Below, in pieces: positions 40,641 to 50,068 of a stretch of DNA of 56,996 nucleotides (position 1 is the first letter of the stretch; the number at the start of each line of letters is the position of its first letter). Source of the DNA: Actinomycetota bacterium (GTDB lineage: Bacteria; Actinomycetota; Actinomycetes; Actinomycetales; Microbacteriaceae); contig JAAFHT010000004.1 in assembly GCA_013297625.1 (NCBI GenBank), positions 7,795 through 64,790 on the forward strand, in the 5' to 3' direction. The translations under genes were made by a program, and so were the position numbers. The notes beneath the pieces were generated by a model. The model did no database searches. It was given only the letters and a program-made list of their open reading frames with translations, and was not told the origin of the DNA.

Positions 40641-40748
40641 TCAGGCTCGGTGTGCGCCGCGTGATCGACGGCCCGTGCCGGCGATGCCGACGATGAGGCC
40701 GAAAAATGCAACGAGCGACACGGTCATGATCAATGGGAGGGTGATCAT
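40641..40748 (-). CDS. Candidate 35-aa single-TM microprotein
   Basis: MITLPLIMTVSLVAFFGLIVGIAGTGRRSRGAHRA: TM helix then Arg-rich tail; terminator-like hairpin just downstream; upstream promoter region rich in inverted repeats. Confidence 0.4.
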   Translation of the reverse strand: MITLPLIMTVSLVAFFGLIVGIAGTGRRSRGAHRA

Positions 40749-40859
40749 CGGGTGCCTCGGGTTCGGGTAATGGAGTTTCGGGTAGCGAACGTGGGTGCGG
40801 CCACGCTCAGGAGGTCTCGATCGTTCGGGTCGATCAAGTCCGCCTTGTGGAGGACCGGG

Positions 40860-40946
40860 TTTGTCCCCCACAAAGAGTGTGCGCTTAACGAACGTCGGAT
40901 GCAGTCCCCCGTTTGGGGGGCGACTCGGTCCCCAAAATGGGGGACC
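40860..40946. promoter_or_regulatory. Cluster of C/G-tract inverted repeats (possible operator array)
   Basis: TTTGTCCCCCACAAA (40860-40874), CCCCCgtttGGGGG (40906-40919), GGTCCCCaaaatgGGGGACC (40927-40946). Confidence 0.45.
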
Positions 40947-40984
40947 AGCTCATTCACTTTTCGGCGCAGCCTCGTCGGCCACGA

Positions 40985-41995
40985 TTAGTCCTGGTTCGAG
41001 AACGCCGCATCAAACGATTGCTCGGGCAGGTCCCACAACAGCGACCGCACAAATCCGACCGCTTCGGCCGAGCCGTGCAAGCGACTCATGCCCGCGTCTT
41101 CCCACTCGATCGAGATCGGGCCGGAGTAGCCAATCGACTTGAGCGCGCGGAACGAGTCTTCCCACGGCACGTCGCCATGCCCGGTCGAGACGAAGTCCCA
41201 TCCACGCTTGGGGTCGCCCCAGGCCAAGTGCGAGCCCATGACCCCGGCTCGACCATTCTGCGGGCGCACGCGCGTGTCTTTGCAGTCGACGTGGTAGATG
41301 CGGTCGGCAAAGTCGACGATGAAGCCCACGGGGTCAATGTTCTGCCACATCAAGTGCGAGGGGTCCCAGTTGAACCCGAAGGCCTCGCGGTGGTTGATCG
41401 CCTCGAGCGAGCGCACACTCGTCCAATAGTCGTACGCAATCTCGCCCGGGTGAACCTCGTGGGCGAAGCGCACTCCTTCGCTGTCGAAGACGTCGAGGAT
41501 GGGATTCCATCGACGCGCGAAGTCGTCGTATCCGCCCTCGATCACACTCGCCGGCACGGGCGGGAACATCGCCACGTAAGGCCAGATGCTCGAGCCCGTG
41601 AAGCCCACGACGGTGTCGACACCCAGGCGGCGGGCGGCACGGGCGGCGAGCTTCAGGTCTTCTGCGGCCCGCTGGCGCACGCCCTCCGGCTCGCCGTCGC
41701 CCCACACCCGGCTCGACAAGATGGCCTGGTGCCGAAAGTCGATGGGGTCATCGCACACGGCTTGGCCGGCGAGGTGGTGCGAGATCGCGTAGACCTTCAG
41801 GTTGTGTCGCTTCAGAATGTCGAGGCGCCCCTGCAGGTAGTCGTCGTCATCAACGGCGCGCTGCACGTCGAGGTGCTCGCCCGAGCACGCGATCTCGAGG
41901 CCGTCATAGCCCCACTGCTCGGCGAGAGTAGCGACTTCTTCGAGGGTGAGGTCGACCCACTGGCCGGTGAACAGGGTGACGGGATGCGTCGCCAT
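40985..41995 (-). CDS. Sugar phosphate isomerase/epimerase (xylose-isomerase-like TIM barrel)
   Basis: MATHPVTLFTGQWVDLTLEEVATLAEQWGYDGLEIACSGEHLDV; NWDPSHLMWQNIDPVGFIVDFADRIYHVDCKDTR. Confidence 0.88.
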   Translation of the reverse strand: MATHPVTLFTGQWVDLTLEEVATLAEQWGYDGLEIACSGEHLDVQRAVDDDDYLQGRLDILKRHNLKVYAISHHLAGQAVCDDPIDFRHQAILSSRVWGDGEPEGVRQRAAEDLKLAARAARRLGVDTVVGFTGSSIWPYVAMFPPVPASVIEGGYDDFARRWNPILDVFDSEGVRFAHEVHPGEIAYDYWTSVRSLEAINHREAFGFNWDPSHLMWQNIDPVGFIVDFADRIYHVDCKDTRVRPQNGRAGVMGSHLAWGDPKRGWDFVSTGHGDVPWEDSFRALKSIGYSGPISIEWEDAGMSRLHGSAEAVGFVRSLLWDLPEQSFDAAFSNQD

Positions 41996-42049
41996 CGTGA
42001 CTCCTTCGTCGTGGTGTGGTCAGGGTGAGGTTGGTGGGTTACCCGGCCG

Positions 42050-43132
42050 CTAGAGCTCGCTCCACGTGCCGGTGCGCGCCGAGGCGAGCACGGCATCCGT
42101 GATGCGGGCCGCCCGCACGCCATCTGTGAAGACGGGCAGTCCTTCTGGGTGGTTGCCGCGCACCGCAGCATAGGTGTCAGCGGCAAAGGCCGTGAAGGCG
42201 TCTTGGTAGCCCAGCGGGTGTCCGGGAGGCAGCACGGCGAGTCGTGCGGCATCGGGGTGCAGCTCGTCGTTGTTGCGCAAGTGCGCTCGGCTACCCGTGC
42301 GGGCGCCGATCCAGAGTTCTTCGGGCCGCTCTTGCTCAAACCGCAGTGACTCGGTGGCACCGTGCAGCTCGAGCACGAGCCCGTTCTTGCGGCCGGGGGC
42401 CACTTGCGACACGAGCAGACTCACGACGGCCCCCGCGTGCGTCTGTGCCAGAACTCCCGCGAGGTCTTCGGTGTGAACGGGGCCCGTCGACGCTCGCTCG
42501 GCAAACACCGTGCTCGTCAGTGCCTGTACGCGCGCGAGGCGGTCTCCCGTGACGAACTCGAGCAGATCACACAAGTGCGAACCAATGTCGGCGAAGGCGC
42601 GTGAAGCGCCTCCGGCCTCGGTCGAGACCCGCCAGTTGTCGTCGTCAGCGGCGAGCAACCAGTCTTGCAAGTACGCACCCTGCACGCTGAACAGCTGCCC
42701 CACCTGGCCCGCCGCCACCCGCGCCTGCGCCTCGCGCACCATCGGGTGAAACCGGTAGACGAAGGGCACGGTTGCGACGACGCCGGCGGCGGTGGCCCGC
42801 TGCTCGAGGTCGACGGCGTCGGCGACGGTCGTCGCGAGCGGCTTCTCACACACCACGTGCTTGCCCGCGGCGAGAACTCGCGTGGTGAGTTCGTGGTGGG
42901 TGGCGTTGGGGGTGACGACGTGCACGACGTCGATGGCCGGGTCGGCGAGCAGAGCATCCACGTCATCGAAGGCGAGGTCGGCGCCGATGCGGTCGGCGGC
43001 CGCGCGTGACCCTGCCGGGCTCGAACTCGTCACTCCCACGATGCGCGCACCGGCGGCACGCGCGGCGCGGCTGTGCACGTCGGCCATGAAACCGCCGCCG
43101 ATGAAGGCGACACCGAGGGGTGCGTGGCTCAT
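42050..43132 (-). CDS. Gfo/Idh/MocA family oxidoreductase
   Basis: LGVAFIGGGFMADVHSRAARAAGARIVGVTSSSP; GKHVVCEKPLATTVADAVDLEQRA. Confidence 0.92.
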   Translation of the reverse strand: MSHAPLGVAFIGGGFMADVHSRAARAAGARIVGVTSSSPAGSRAAADRIGADLAFDDVDALLADPAIDVVHVVTPNATHHELTTRVLAAGKHVVCEKPLATTVADAVDLEQRATAAGVVATVPFVYRFHPMVREAQARVAAGQVGQLFSVQGAYLQDWLLAADDDNWRVSTEAGGASRAFADIGSHLCDLLEFVTGDRLARVQALTSTVFAERASTGPVHTEDLAGVLAQTHAGAVVSLLVSQVAPGRKNGLVLELHGATESLRFEQERPEELWIGARTGSRAHLRNNDELHPDAARLAVLPPGHPLGYQDAFTAFAADTYAAVRGNHPEGLPVFTDGVRAARITDAVLASARTGTWSEL

Positions 43133-43141
43133 GCGTGACTC

Positions 43142-44254
43142 CTAGAGGGTCGAAGCGGTTGGGTCCCAGTCTTCGGGCAGAGCGGGCGGAATCGCAATGG
43201 TGCTCGCGATCGCAACCGCGGCGCCGTCGGTTTCGGCCGACTGCTGAATCGAGACCATGAGGTCGAGCACGTGAAAGGCGAACTCGCCTGAGGCTCGCTC
43301 AGGTCGTCCCGCGCGAATCGCGCGCGCGAGCTCGACGACCCCGGCGCCGCGCGAAAAGGATGACCCGCACGCGGGCACGACCTCGGCCTCGGCCTCGTCA
43401 AACATGCCGTCGCGCCAGATGCGCAACTCGCCCTCAAAGTTGTTGGGGTCAGGCAAAACGAGCGTGCCCTCCGTGCCCGAGATTTCGACGATGCCCACGC
43501 GGGGTCGGCTCGACTGAAACGAGAAGGTGCTCTGAGCGCTCGTGCCGTTCTCAAAGTCAATAAGGGCGGCCACGTGCGTCGGCACCTCGACGGGGAACGA
43601 TTCACCCGCGCGCGGCCCCGAACCGATGACACGGGATGCCCGCGATTGCGACCCGCGGGCCACCACCTGCGCCGCAGGGCCCATGAGTTGCACGAACGTC
43701 GAGAGGTAGTAGGGCCCCATGTCGAAGAGTGGCCCGCCGCCGCGCGCATAGAGAAACTCGGGGCTCGGGTGCCACGTCTCGGGCCCTGACACTTGAAAGA
43801 GCGTGAGAGCCGTGAGAGGCGTGCCAATAGCGCCCGATTCGATCAGGCGACGACCGGTCTGGATGCCCGCGCCCAGCACGGTGTCGGGCGCACACGCAAC
43901 GCGCAAGCCGAGGCGGTGGGCCTCATCAAGCAAGGCTTGGCCGCTCACGAGGTCGAGCGCGAAGGGCTTCTCGCTCCAGACGTGTTTGCCCGCCGCGAGA
44001 GCGTCGAGCGCAACGGGAACGTGCGCTGCCGGAATCGTGAGGTTCACGACGATCTCAAGGTCATCGCGCGCGAGCAGCTCGGTCACCGAGCCGCTCGACG
44101 GCACACCGTATTCGGCGGCCCGCGCGGCGGCACGATCAGTGTCAAGGTCGGCAACCATGAGCACGCGCACGTCGGCCGCGCGCGTCAGGTTCTCGAGGTA
44201 CTGCTGGCTGATGACTCCGGCGCCGATCACCCCAACGCCAACGGGACCGCTCAC
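43142..44254 (-). CDS. Gfo/Idh/MocA family oxidoreductase
   Basis: VGVGVIGAGVISQQYLENLTRAADVRVLMVADLD; AGKHVWSEKPFALDLVSGQALLDEA. Confidence 0.92.
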   Translation of the reverse strand: MSGPVGVGVIGAGVISQQYLENLTRAADVRVLMVADLDTDRAAARAAEYGVPSSGSVTELLARDDLEIVVNLTIPAAHVPVALDALAAGKHVWSEKPFALDLVSGQALLDEAHRLGLRVACAPDTVLGAGIQTGRRLIESGAIGTPLTALTLFQVSGPETWHPSPEFLYARGGGPLFDMGPYYLSTFVQLMGPAAQVVARGSQSRASRVIGSGPRAGESFPVEVPTHVAALIDFENGTSAQSTFSFQSSRPRVGIVEISGTEGTLVLPDPNNFEGELRIWRDGMFDEAEAEVVPACGSSFSRGAGVVELARAIRAGRPERASGEFAFHVLDLMVSIQQSAETDGAAVAIASTIAIPPALPEDWDPTASTL

Positions 44255-45000
44255 AGCTCAACCCCGAGCGAGCGCAGGTGCGCGATACTCGCGGCGATGC
44301 CCTCGAAGAGATCGCCGGAATACTCGTCAAACTCGATGACCGAGCGTGCGGTCGGCGCCGCCGCAAGAATCTCGGCGATGAGCATGGCGCCCTGGCCGGC
44401 CGGCAGTTGCAGCGCGGCGTCACGCGTGATGGGCCCGTCTTTGATGTGCAGCGCAACCACGCGCTCTGCGAGCCGGCCGAGCAAGGCAACAGGGTCGACG
44501 CCGCCGACGGCGCTCCAGTAGGTGTCAAGCTCGAGAGCAACCGGCGCGTCGCCGAGTTCATCAGCAAACACCTCGAGTGCGGGGCTGCCGTCGACGAGAG
44601 TCTCGAGCTCCCACCAGTGGTTGTGATACGCCACCTGCAGTCCGTGGTCGGCGGCGTGCCGCGCAATCTCGGCGAACTCTGCGGCGAGCGCCGCGACATC
44701 CGTGCGCGTGGTCCAGCGCTCTTCAGGAATGTAGGGGTCGATGAGGGTCGTCACGCCGAGCCGACGAGCGGCCGCGAAGGCTGCCTCGTGCGCTCCGCCG
44801 TGCAGAGTGACGTGAGAAGTGGGAGCCGTGAGCCCGGCGGCCGTCAGCGCGGGCTCGAGGGAGTCGACCGCATCAACAAGGCCGAAGGGTTCAACCGTGC
44901 GCACGCCCAGGTCAGCGAGTCGGTGCGCGGTGGCGGCCGGATCGGCCGCGAGGGCGTCACGCACGGTGTAGAGCTGCACAGAGGCTGAGGGACGGGGCAC
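44251..45000 (-). CDS. Sugar phosphate isomerase/epimerase (TIM barrel)
   Basis: VQLYTVRDALAADPAATAHRLADLGVRTVEPFG; VAYHNHWWEL; LELDTYWSAVGGVDPVALLGRLAERVVALHIKDG. Confidence 0.88.
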   Translation of the reverse strand: MPRPSASVQLYTVRDALAADPAATAHRLADLGVRTVEPFGLVDAVDSLEPALTAAGLTAPTSHVTLHGGAHEAAFAAARRLGVTTLIDPYIPEERWTTRTDVAALAAEFAEIARHAADHGLQVAYHNHWWELETLVDGSPALEVFADELGDAPVALELDTYWSAVGGVDPVALLGRLAERVVALHIKDGPITRDAALQLPAGQGAMLIAEILAAAPTARSVIEFDEYSGDLFEGIAASIAHLRSLGVEL

Positions 45001-45086
45001 GGCAAAACTCCTCGGTGGTGGTGGCGATCGCGATCAACGCGCGCTCGATGCACCCACTCTACGGGCGCGGGCCGTGCACGGCCAAG

Positions 45087-45101
45087 ATAGGTATGACCTA
45101 T
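45087..45101. promoter_or_regulatory. Candidate GntR/FadR-type operator ATAGGTATGACCTAT upstream of the oxidoreductase/isomerase cluster
   Basis: Perfect 6-bp arms around a 3-bp centre; contains GGT-N3-ACC. A 14-bp palindrome GGCCGTGCACGGCC lies adjacent at 45070-45083. Confidence 0.55.
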
Positions 45102-45850
45102 GCCAGGTCTGGAGTCGCCGCCGTAGTCAGTGCGGGGCGCGTGACCAGTCGAGCGGCACTAACGATGCCGAAGACCACGAGCCACGCGATGCCAATCGTC
45201 GTCGCGACGAGTTCGAGACGGCTGCCGAACACGGCATTCCAGCGCGCGAGCGAAAGCAGCCCTCCCGTTGCCGCGACCACTCCAACGGCGAGAGCCATAA
45301 GCAGCGTGATGCCGCTCAGCGCGCGGTGACCGGGTGCGAACGCCACCTGCAGCATGGCCCAACAAGCCGCCGCGAACGCGGCAATCGCGGCAAGGGTGTG
45401 CACGAGATCTTGCACGGTAAACGTGTCGCCCAATGGCAAGGGGCACGACGGCGTGCACGGCACCTGTGATGCGACGAAGAACGCCGAACAGGCGAACGCG
45501 AGCGTGAGAGCGGGGGTTCCGCGGCGCAGCACCCACGGCCGGCTACGGAGATCACGCATCGACCAGGCCACGAGCAATCCGCCGGCGACGAGCAAGAGCA
45601 ACGCTGCACGAAACTGTTCGGCCGTCGGCTCGCCGAGCGCTCCGAGCTCGCTCACGTAGAGCTCGCGCGGAACCTGAACGCGGGCCAGCCAAATGAGCAC
45701 GAGGGCGGCGGCCACGAGAAGGGCGCCGATGATGGCGAGTGCGGCATCCCGATGCCGCCGGGGGCTGTCGATCACGAGCGAGTTAGCCGCCAGTAGCCAC
45801 ACTGACACGACACAACAGACGCACAAGACACCCTTCACGAGCAGAGGCAA
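45098..45850 (-). CDS. DUF998 domain-containing membrane protein
   Basis: Six or more TM helices; SQVPCTPSCPLPLGDTFTVQDLVHTLAAIAAFAAACWAM pattern. Confidence 0.75.
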   Translation of the reverse strand: MPLLVKGVLCVCCVVSVWLLAANSLVIDSPRRHRDAALAIIGALLVAAALVLIWLARVQVPRELYVSELGALGEPTAEQFRAALLLLVAGGLLVAWSMRDLRSRPWVLRRGTPALTLAFACSAFFVASQVPCTPSCPLPLGDTFTVQDLVHTLAAIAAFAAACWAMLQVAFAPGHRALSGITLLMALAVGVVAATGGLLSLARWNAVFGSRLELVATTIGIAWLVVFGIVSAARLVTRPALTTAATPDLA

Positions 45851-45982
45851 TGATCAGCGACCATGCTACGGGTGACGGGCGTCGATGAGGCGCACGGCTG
45901 ACTCCGGGATGTGACCGTGCGTTAACACGGCTGACCCGAATGTCGTGTTCACTGGGCTCAGCACCGGGAGGAGCGACAAGCA

Positions 45983-46948
45983 ATGACGACGATGCGCGCA
46001 ATGGTCATGACCGGGGTCGGCGGGCCCGAGATGCTTCAGGCAGCCGAACTGCCGTTGCCCGCGCGCGCCGGGGCCGAGGCACTCGTGCGCGTGCACGCAA
46101 CGAGTGTCAACCCCATTGACGTCAAGACGCGGGAGGGCCGAGGGTCAGCGGCCGCAATTCGCCAGTATCCGGTCGTGCTCGGCTACGACATTGCCGGAAC
46201 CGTCGTCGAGCCGGCCTATCTCTCGCACTCCCTCGCCGCGGGCCGCGAGGTCTATGGCATGACGCTCGTGCCGCGCCTCGACGGTGGCAATGCCGAGTTC
46301 GCGTCGGTGCCCGAGCTCTTTCTGGCGCCCAAGCCCACCTCGCTCACCATGACCGAAGCGGCTGCCGTTCCACTGGCTGCGCTCACCGCCTGGGGAATGG
46401 TCGTCGACATCGCGCGCGCCCATGACGGGCAACGGATGCTCATCCACGCGGGCGCGGGCGGCGTCGGCCACTTCGCCGTGCAGTTGGCCGCGTACTTCGG
46501 CGCGACGGTCACTGCCACGTGCTCCCCTGCCAACGTCTCGTTCGTGCGCGAACTCGGGGCCGCCCGCGTCATCGACTACACGAGCACGCGCTTTGAGCAC
46601 GAGGTGCACAACCACGACGTGGTCATCGACCTCATCGGCAACGTACACGACAACACGGGCACGCGATCGCTCGCCGCCCTGCGTCCGGGCGGGCTGCTCA
46701 TCAATGCTCCGAGTAGCAGTTGGCCGACCATGCTCGATGAAGCGCGAGATGCACGCGTGCGCGCCACCGACTACAAGGTGTCGCCGAACGGCGCGACCCT
46801 GGCCGTCATCACGCGCATGATCGACGCGGGCGATCTGCGCGTGCACGTCGACCGCGTGCTGCCGCTTGACGAGCTCGCCGAGGCACACCGCCTGGTCGAG
46901 TCGGGCCACACGCGCGGCAAGGTCGTGGTCGAGGTGGCGCACGGCTAG
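45983..46948 (+). CDS. NADP-dependent zinc-type alcohol dehydrogenase / quinone oxidoreductase (MDR family)
   Basis: NPIDVKTREGRG, MLIHAGAGGVGHFAVQLAAYFGATVTATCSPANVSFVRELGAARVIDY. Confidence 0.88.
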   Translation: MTTMRAMVMTGVGGPEMLQAAELPLPARAGAEALVRVHATSVNPIDVKTREGRGSAAAIRQYPVVLGYDIAGTVVEPAYLSHSLAAGREVYGMTLVPRLDGGNAEFASVPELFLAPKPTSLTMTEAAAVPLAALTAWGMVVDIARAHDGQRMLIHAGAGGVGHFAVQLAAYFGATVTATCSPANVSFVRELGAARVIDYTSTRFEHEVHNHDVVIDLIGNVHDNTGTRSLAALRPGGLLINAPSSSWPTMLDEARDARVRATDYKVSPNGATLAVITRMIDAGDLRVHVDRVLPLDELAEAHRLVESGHTRGKVVVEVAHG

Positions 46949-47007
46949 AGCCCCGCATCCGTCACCCGAAGCGCGCCTCGCAACGCCCCCGTACCTGGCG
47001 CCGACAA

Positions 47008-47042
47008 CGAGAATGGCCCCGCCAGAGGCGGGGCCATTCTCG
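47008..47042. terminator. Bidirectional terminator-like hairpin between quinone reductase and rplA
   Basis: 16-bp perfect stem cgagaatggccccgcc / ggcggggccattctcg, loop aga. Confidence 0.85.
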
Positions 47043-47078
47043 CGCCGCGCCGCAGTAGCGGCGGCGCGCCAGTGAACG

Positions 47079-47768
47079 CTAAACGGCGTTGACGTCGAGC
47101 GGGATGCCCGGGCCGAAGGTCGTCGAGAGCGAACCCTTCTGCAGGTAGCGTCCCTTCGAGCTCGACGGCTTGAGGCGCATGACCTCGTCGAGCGCCGCCT
47201 TCAGGTTTTCGTGCAGCTGCTCTTCGCTGAACGAGGTCTTGCCGATGATGAAGTGCACGTTGGCGTGCTTGTCGACGCGGAACTCGATCTTGCCGCCCTT
47301 GATGTCGGTAACGGCCTTGCCCACGTCGGGGGTCACGGTGCCGGTCTTGGGGTTGGGCATGAGGCCACGGGGGCCGAGCACCTTGCCGAGACGACCGACC
47401 TGGCCCATGAGCTCGGGGGTCGACACCGCCGAGTCGAACGCGGTGTAGCCGCCCGCGACCTTCTCGATAAGCTCGACGCCACCGACCTCGTCAGCGCCCG
47501 CTGCGATAGCAGCTTCGGCCGCGGGGCCCGTCGCGAAGACGATGACGCGGGCGGTCTTGCCCGTGCCGTGCGGCAGGTTGACGGTGCCACGCACCATCTG
47601 GTCGGCCTTACGGGGGTCGACACCGAGCTTGAGGGCAACCTCAACGGTCGACGTGGTGTTCTTCGAGCCGGTCTGACGAGCGACGGCCACGGCCTCGGTC
47701 GTGGAATAGAACTTGCCGTCTTCGATCTTCTCGGCCGCGGCCCGGTAGGCCTTCGACTTCTGTGCCAT
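47079..47768 (-). CDS. rplA: 50S ribosomal protein L1
   Basis: [33 protein letters not shown]...[31 protein letters not shown]. Confidence 0.98.
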   Translation of the reverse strand: MAQKSKAYRAAAEKIEDGKFYSTTEAVAVARQTGSKNTTSTVEVALKLGVDPRKADQMVRGTVNLPHGTGKTARVIVFATGPAAEAAIAAGADEVGGVELIEKVAGGYTAFDSAVSTPELMGQVGRLGKVLGPRGLMPNPKTGTVTPDVGKAVTDIKGGKIEFRVDKHANVHFIIGKTSFSEEQLHENLKAALDEVMRLKPSSSKGRYLQKGSLSTTFGPGIPLDVNAV

Positions 47769-47845
47769 GTTGTGTCTCCTAAAAGTGAGTTCGCGGTTGG
47801 CGAGCCTGGCTGGCTCTCCCGCTGATGTGAAGGTGGTGGGTCGAG

Positions 47846-48277
47846 CTACTGCTCGACGGTGATGCCCATGCTGCGAGCAGTGCCGGCGATGATCTTCTCG
47901 GCCGCCTCGATGTCGTTGGCGTTGAGGTCAACCTGCTTCTGCTCGGCGATGGCGCGAACCTGCTCTTTGGTGAGCTTGGCCACCTTGACGGTGTGCGGGG
48001 TCGACGACCCCTTCTGCACGCCCGCTGCCTTCTTGATGAGCTCTGCGGCCGGCGGGGTCTTGAGAATGAACGTGAACGAACGGTCTTCGTACACGGTGAT
48101 CTCAACCGGGATGACGTTGCCGCGCTGGGCTTCGGTCGCCGCGTTGTATGCCTTGCAGAACTCCATGATGTTGACGCCGTGCTGACCGAGCGCCGGGCCG
48201 ATGGGCGGGGCGGGGTTGGCGGCGCCGGCCTGGATCTGCAGCTTGATCAGACCCGTGACCTTCTTCTTCGGTGCCAT
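47846..48277 (-). CDS. rplK: 50S ribosomal protein L11
   Basis: [49 protein letters not shown]; start at 48277. Confidence 0.98.
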   Translation of the reverse strand: MAPKKKVTGLIKLQIQAGAANPAPPIGPALGQHGVNIMEFCKAYNAATEAQRGNVIPVEITVYEDRSFTFILKTPPAAELIKKAAGVQKGSSTPHTVKVAKLTKEQVRAIAEQKQVDLNANDIEAAEKIIAGTARSMGITVEQ

Positions 48278-48399
48278 GTTCTTCTTCTTTCTGTCGAGCA
48301 GCATCCCTGTTGGATGCTGCGCTCCCGCCTGCGCGCCCGTTGCGCGCCGCGGTCGCGCTGGAGTTTGCAGAAGTGCAACGCAATTCCGCGACGCCAGCG

Positions 48400-48422
48400 C
48401 CGATGAGGCTACGCCTCATCGG
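48400..48422 (-). terminator. Hairpin between nusG and rplK (possible partial terminator/attenuator)
   Basis: 10-bp stem ccgatgaggc / gcctcatcgg, 3-nt loop, 12 bp beyond the nusG stop. Confidence 0.55.
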
Positions 48423-48433
48423 GGTCTATGTAG

Positions 48434-49378
48434 TTAGAGCTTCGTGACCTGGTCGAACGACAGCTCGACCGGGGTCTCGCGCTCGAACAACGAGACGAGC
48501 ACGATGAGCTTGCCGCTCTCGGGCTTGATCTCGTTGATCGTGCCGGGAAGGCCCGCGAACGAGCCCTCTTTGATCGTGATGGTTTCGCCGACCTCGAAGT
48601 CGATTTCGGCGGGGATGACGCGGGCCGCGAGGCCGCCGCCCTTCGAGCCGCCCGCCTTGGCCGGAGCCTCGGCAATCTGCACGGTCGACTTGAGCATCTG
48701 GAAGGCCTCGTCGAATCGCAGCGGGGTGGGGTTGTGGGCGTTACCCACAAAGCCCGTCACGCCGGGAGTGTGCCGAACGACTGACCAGCTGTCTTCGTTG
48801 AGGTCCATGCGAACGAGGACGTAGCTAGGAATGCGCACGCGCGTGACGAGCTTGCGTTGCCCGTTCTTGATCTCGACGACGTCTTCCATCGGAACCTGCA
48901 CCTCGTAGATGCTTTCTTCCATGTTCATCGAGATCTTGCGGTTCTCGATGTTTTGCTTGACGCGCTTCTCAAAGCCCGCGTACGAGTGCACGACGTACCA
49001 CTTGCCGGCCTTCATGCGCAGCTCAAGCTTGAACTCGTCGTAGGGGTCGACGTCAGCAGCCTCGGTCTCGGCCGCCGCGTCGGTCGACTCGTCGTTCGTC
49101 GCCTCAGCAGCGGCATCGGCCTCTTCGGCCGAGTCAATGTCAAGGGCGTCGTCGACCACTGCGTCGGCTTCAGGATCAGCGGCGGCTTCGAGCTCGTCAA
49201 GAAGACCCTCGAAGTCGGGCTCAGCGTTCTCGTCGACGATGTGCATCGCCGAGTGCTCGACAGCGTCAACCGCGTGCAGGTCGGCTTCGAGGGTGTTGCC
49301 CTCTTGGGCCTCGTCTTGTTCAGACGACTGCTCAGCAGCGGTCGAGTAGTCGAGGTCGCTGGGAAGCTTCTCGGTCAC
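48434..49378 (-). CDS. nusG: Transcription termination/antitermination protein NusG with long acidic N-terminal extension
   Basis: [46 protein letters not shown] motif [48 protein letters not shown]. Confidence 0.96.
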   Translation of the reverse strand: MTEKLPSDLDYSTAAEQSSEQDEAQEGNTLEADLHAVDAVEHSAMHIVDENAEPDFEGLLDELEAAADPEADAVVDDALDIDSAEEADAAAEATNDESTDAAAETEAADVDPYDEFKLELRMKAGKWYVVHSYAGFEKRVKQNIENRKISMNMEESIYEVQVPMEDVVEIKNGQRKLVTRVRIPSYVLVRMDLNEDSWSVVRHTPGVTGFVGNAHNPTPLRFDEAFQMLKSTVQIAEAPAKAGGSKGGGLAARVIPAEIDFEVGETITIKEGSFAGLPGTINEIKPESGKLIVLVSLFERETPVELSFDQVTKL

Positions 49379-49426
49379 GGTTTCTCTTTCTCTCTGTACG
49401 TCAGGCGATTGGGTCGGGCGCGCGGG

Positions 49427-49711
49427 CTACAAGCCGACGGCGGCCGATCCGTCACCGAAGACGAAGCGCACGAGCCACAAGAACACGACGTCGAGGCCCG
49501 ACACGATCGCCATCATGATGATCACGAAGACGAGCACAACGAGCGTGTAGGTGATGAGCTCACGCCGGGTGGGCGTGACCACCTTGCTGAGCTCGTTGAG
49601 CACCTGGCGCAAGAACAAGCCGATGCGGCCGAAAGGTCCGCGCTTTTCGGCGCGATCTTTCTTGGCGTTCGCAACGATGTCCTCGCCGGGCTCATCGATC
49701 ACATTGCTCAC
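49427..49711 (-). CDS. secE: Preprotein translocase subunit SecE
   Basis: FLRQVLNELSKVVTPTRRELITYTLVVLVFVIIMMAIVSGLDVVFLWLVRFVFG. Confidence 0.93.
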   Translation of the reverse strand: MSNVIDEPGEDIVANAKKDRAEKRGPFGRIGLFLRQVLNELSKVVTPTRRELITYTLVVLVFVIIMMAIVSGLDVVFLWLVRFVFGDGSAAVGL

Positions 49712-49837
49712 GTGATGCTCTCCTCACGACTCATCGTCGTTATGACTGTGTGGTCTGCTTTGGTCGGTGACACGCTCGGAGCGCATCTCACCGTCGGCCC
49801 GGGGCGTTCTGGCGAACACCCCGGGCCGACGACTCTG

Positions 49838-49910
49838 CAGGGCGGACAGGACTCGAACCTGCAACCTGCGGTTTTGGAGACCGCTGCTCTACCAATTGAG
49901 CCACCGCCCT
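49838..49910 (-). tRNA. tRNA-Trp (CCA anticodon)
   Basis: Reverse strand AGGGCGGTGGCTCAATTGGTAGAGCAGCGGTCTCCAAAACCGCAGGTTGCAGGTTCGAGTCCTGTCCGCCCTG: cloverleaf with TCTCCAAAA anticodon loop and 7-bp acceptor stem. Confidence 0.96.
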
Positions 49911-50068
49911 CTGCGGTCAGCGATTGATCTCAGGGCACGCAAAAGCATGGCAGAGATCAACTACCTCGACCCAGTGTAGGCGACGACGCAGAGAGCGCCA
50001 ACCCGAGGAGCGCTGAGCGCGAGCGAGCATCCGGCCGAATGGATGCTCTGCGCCCCTAGAATCGGGGC

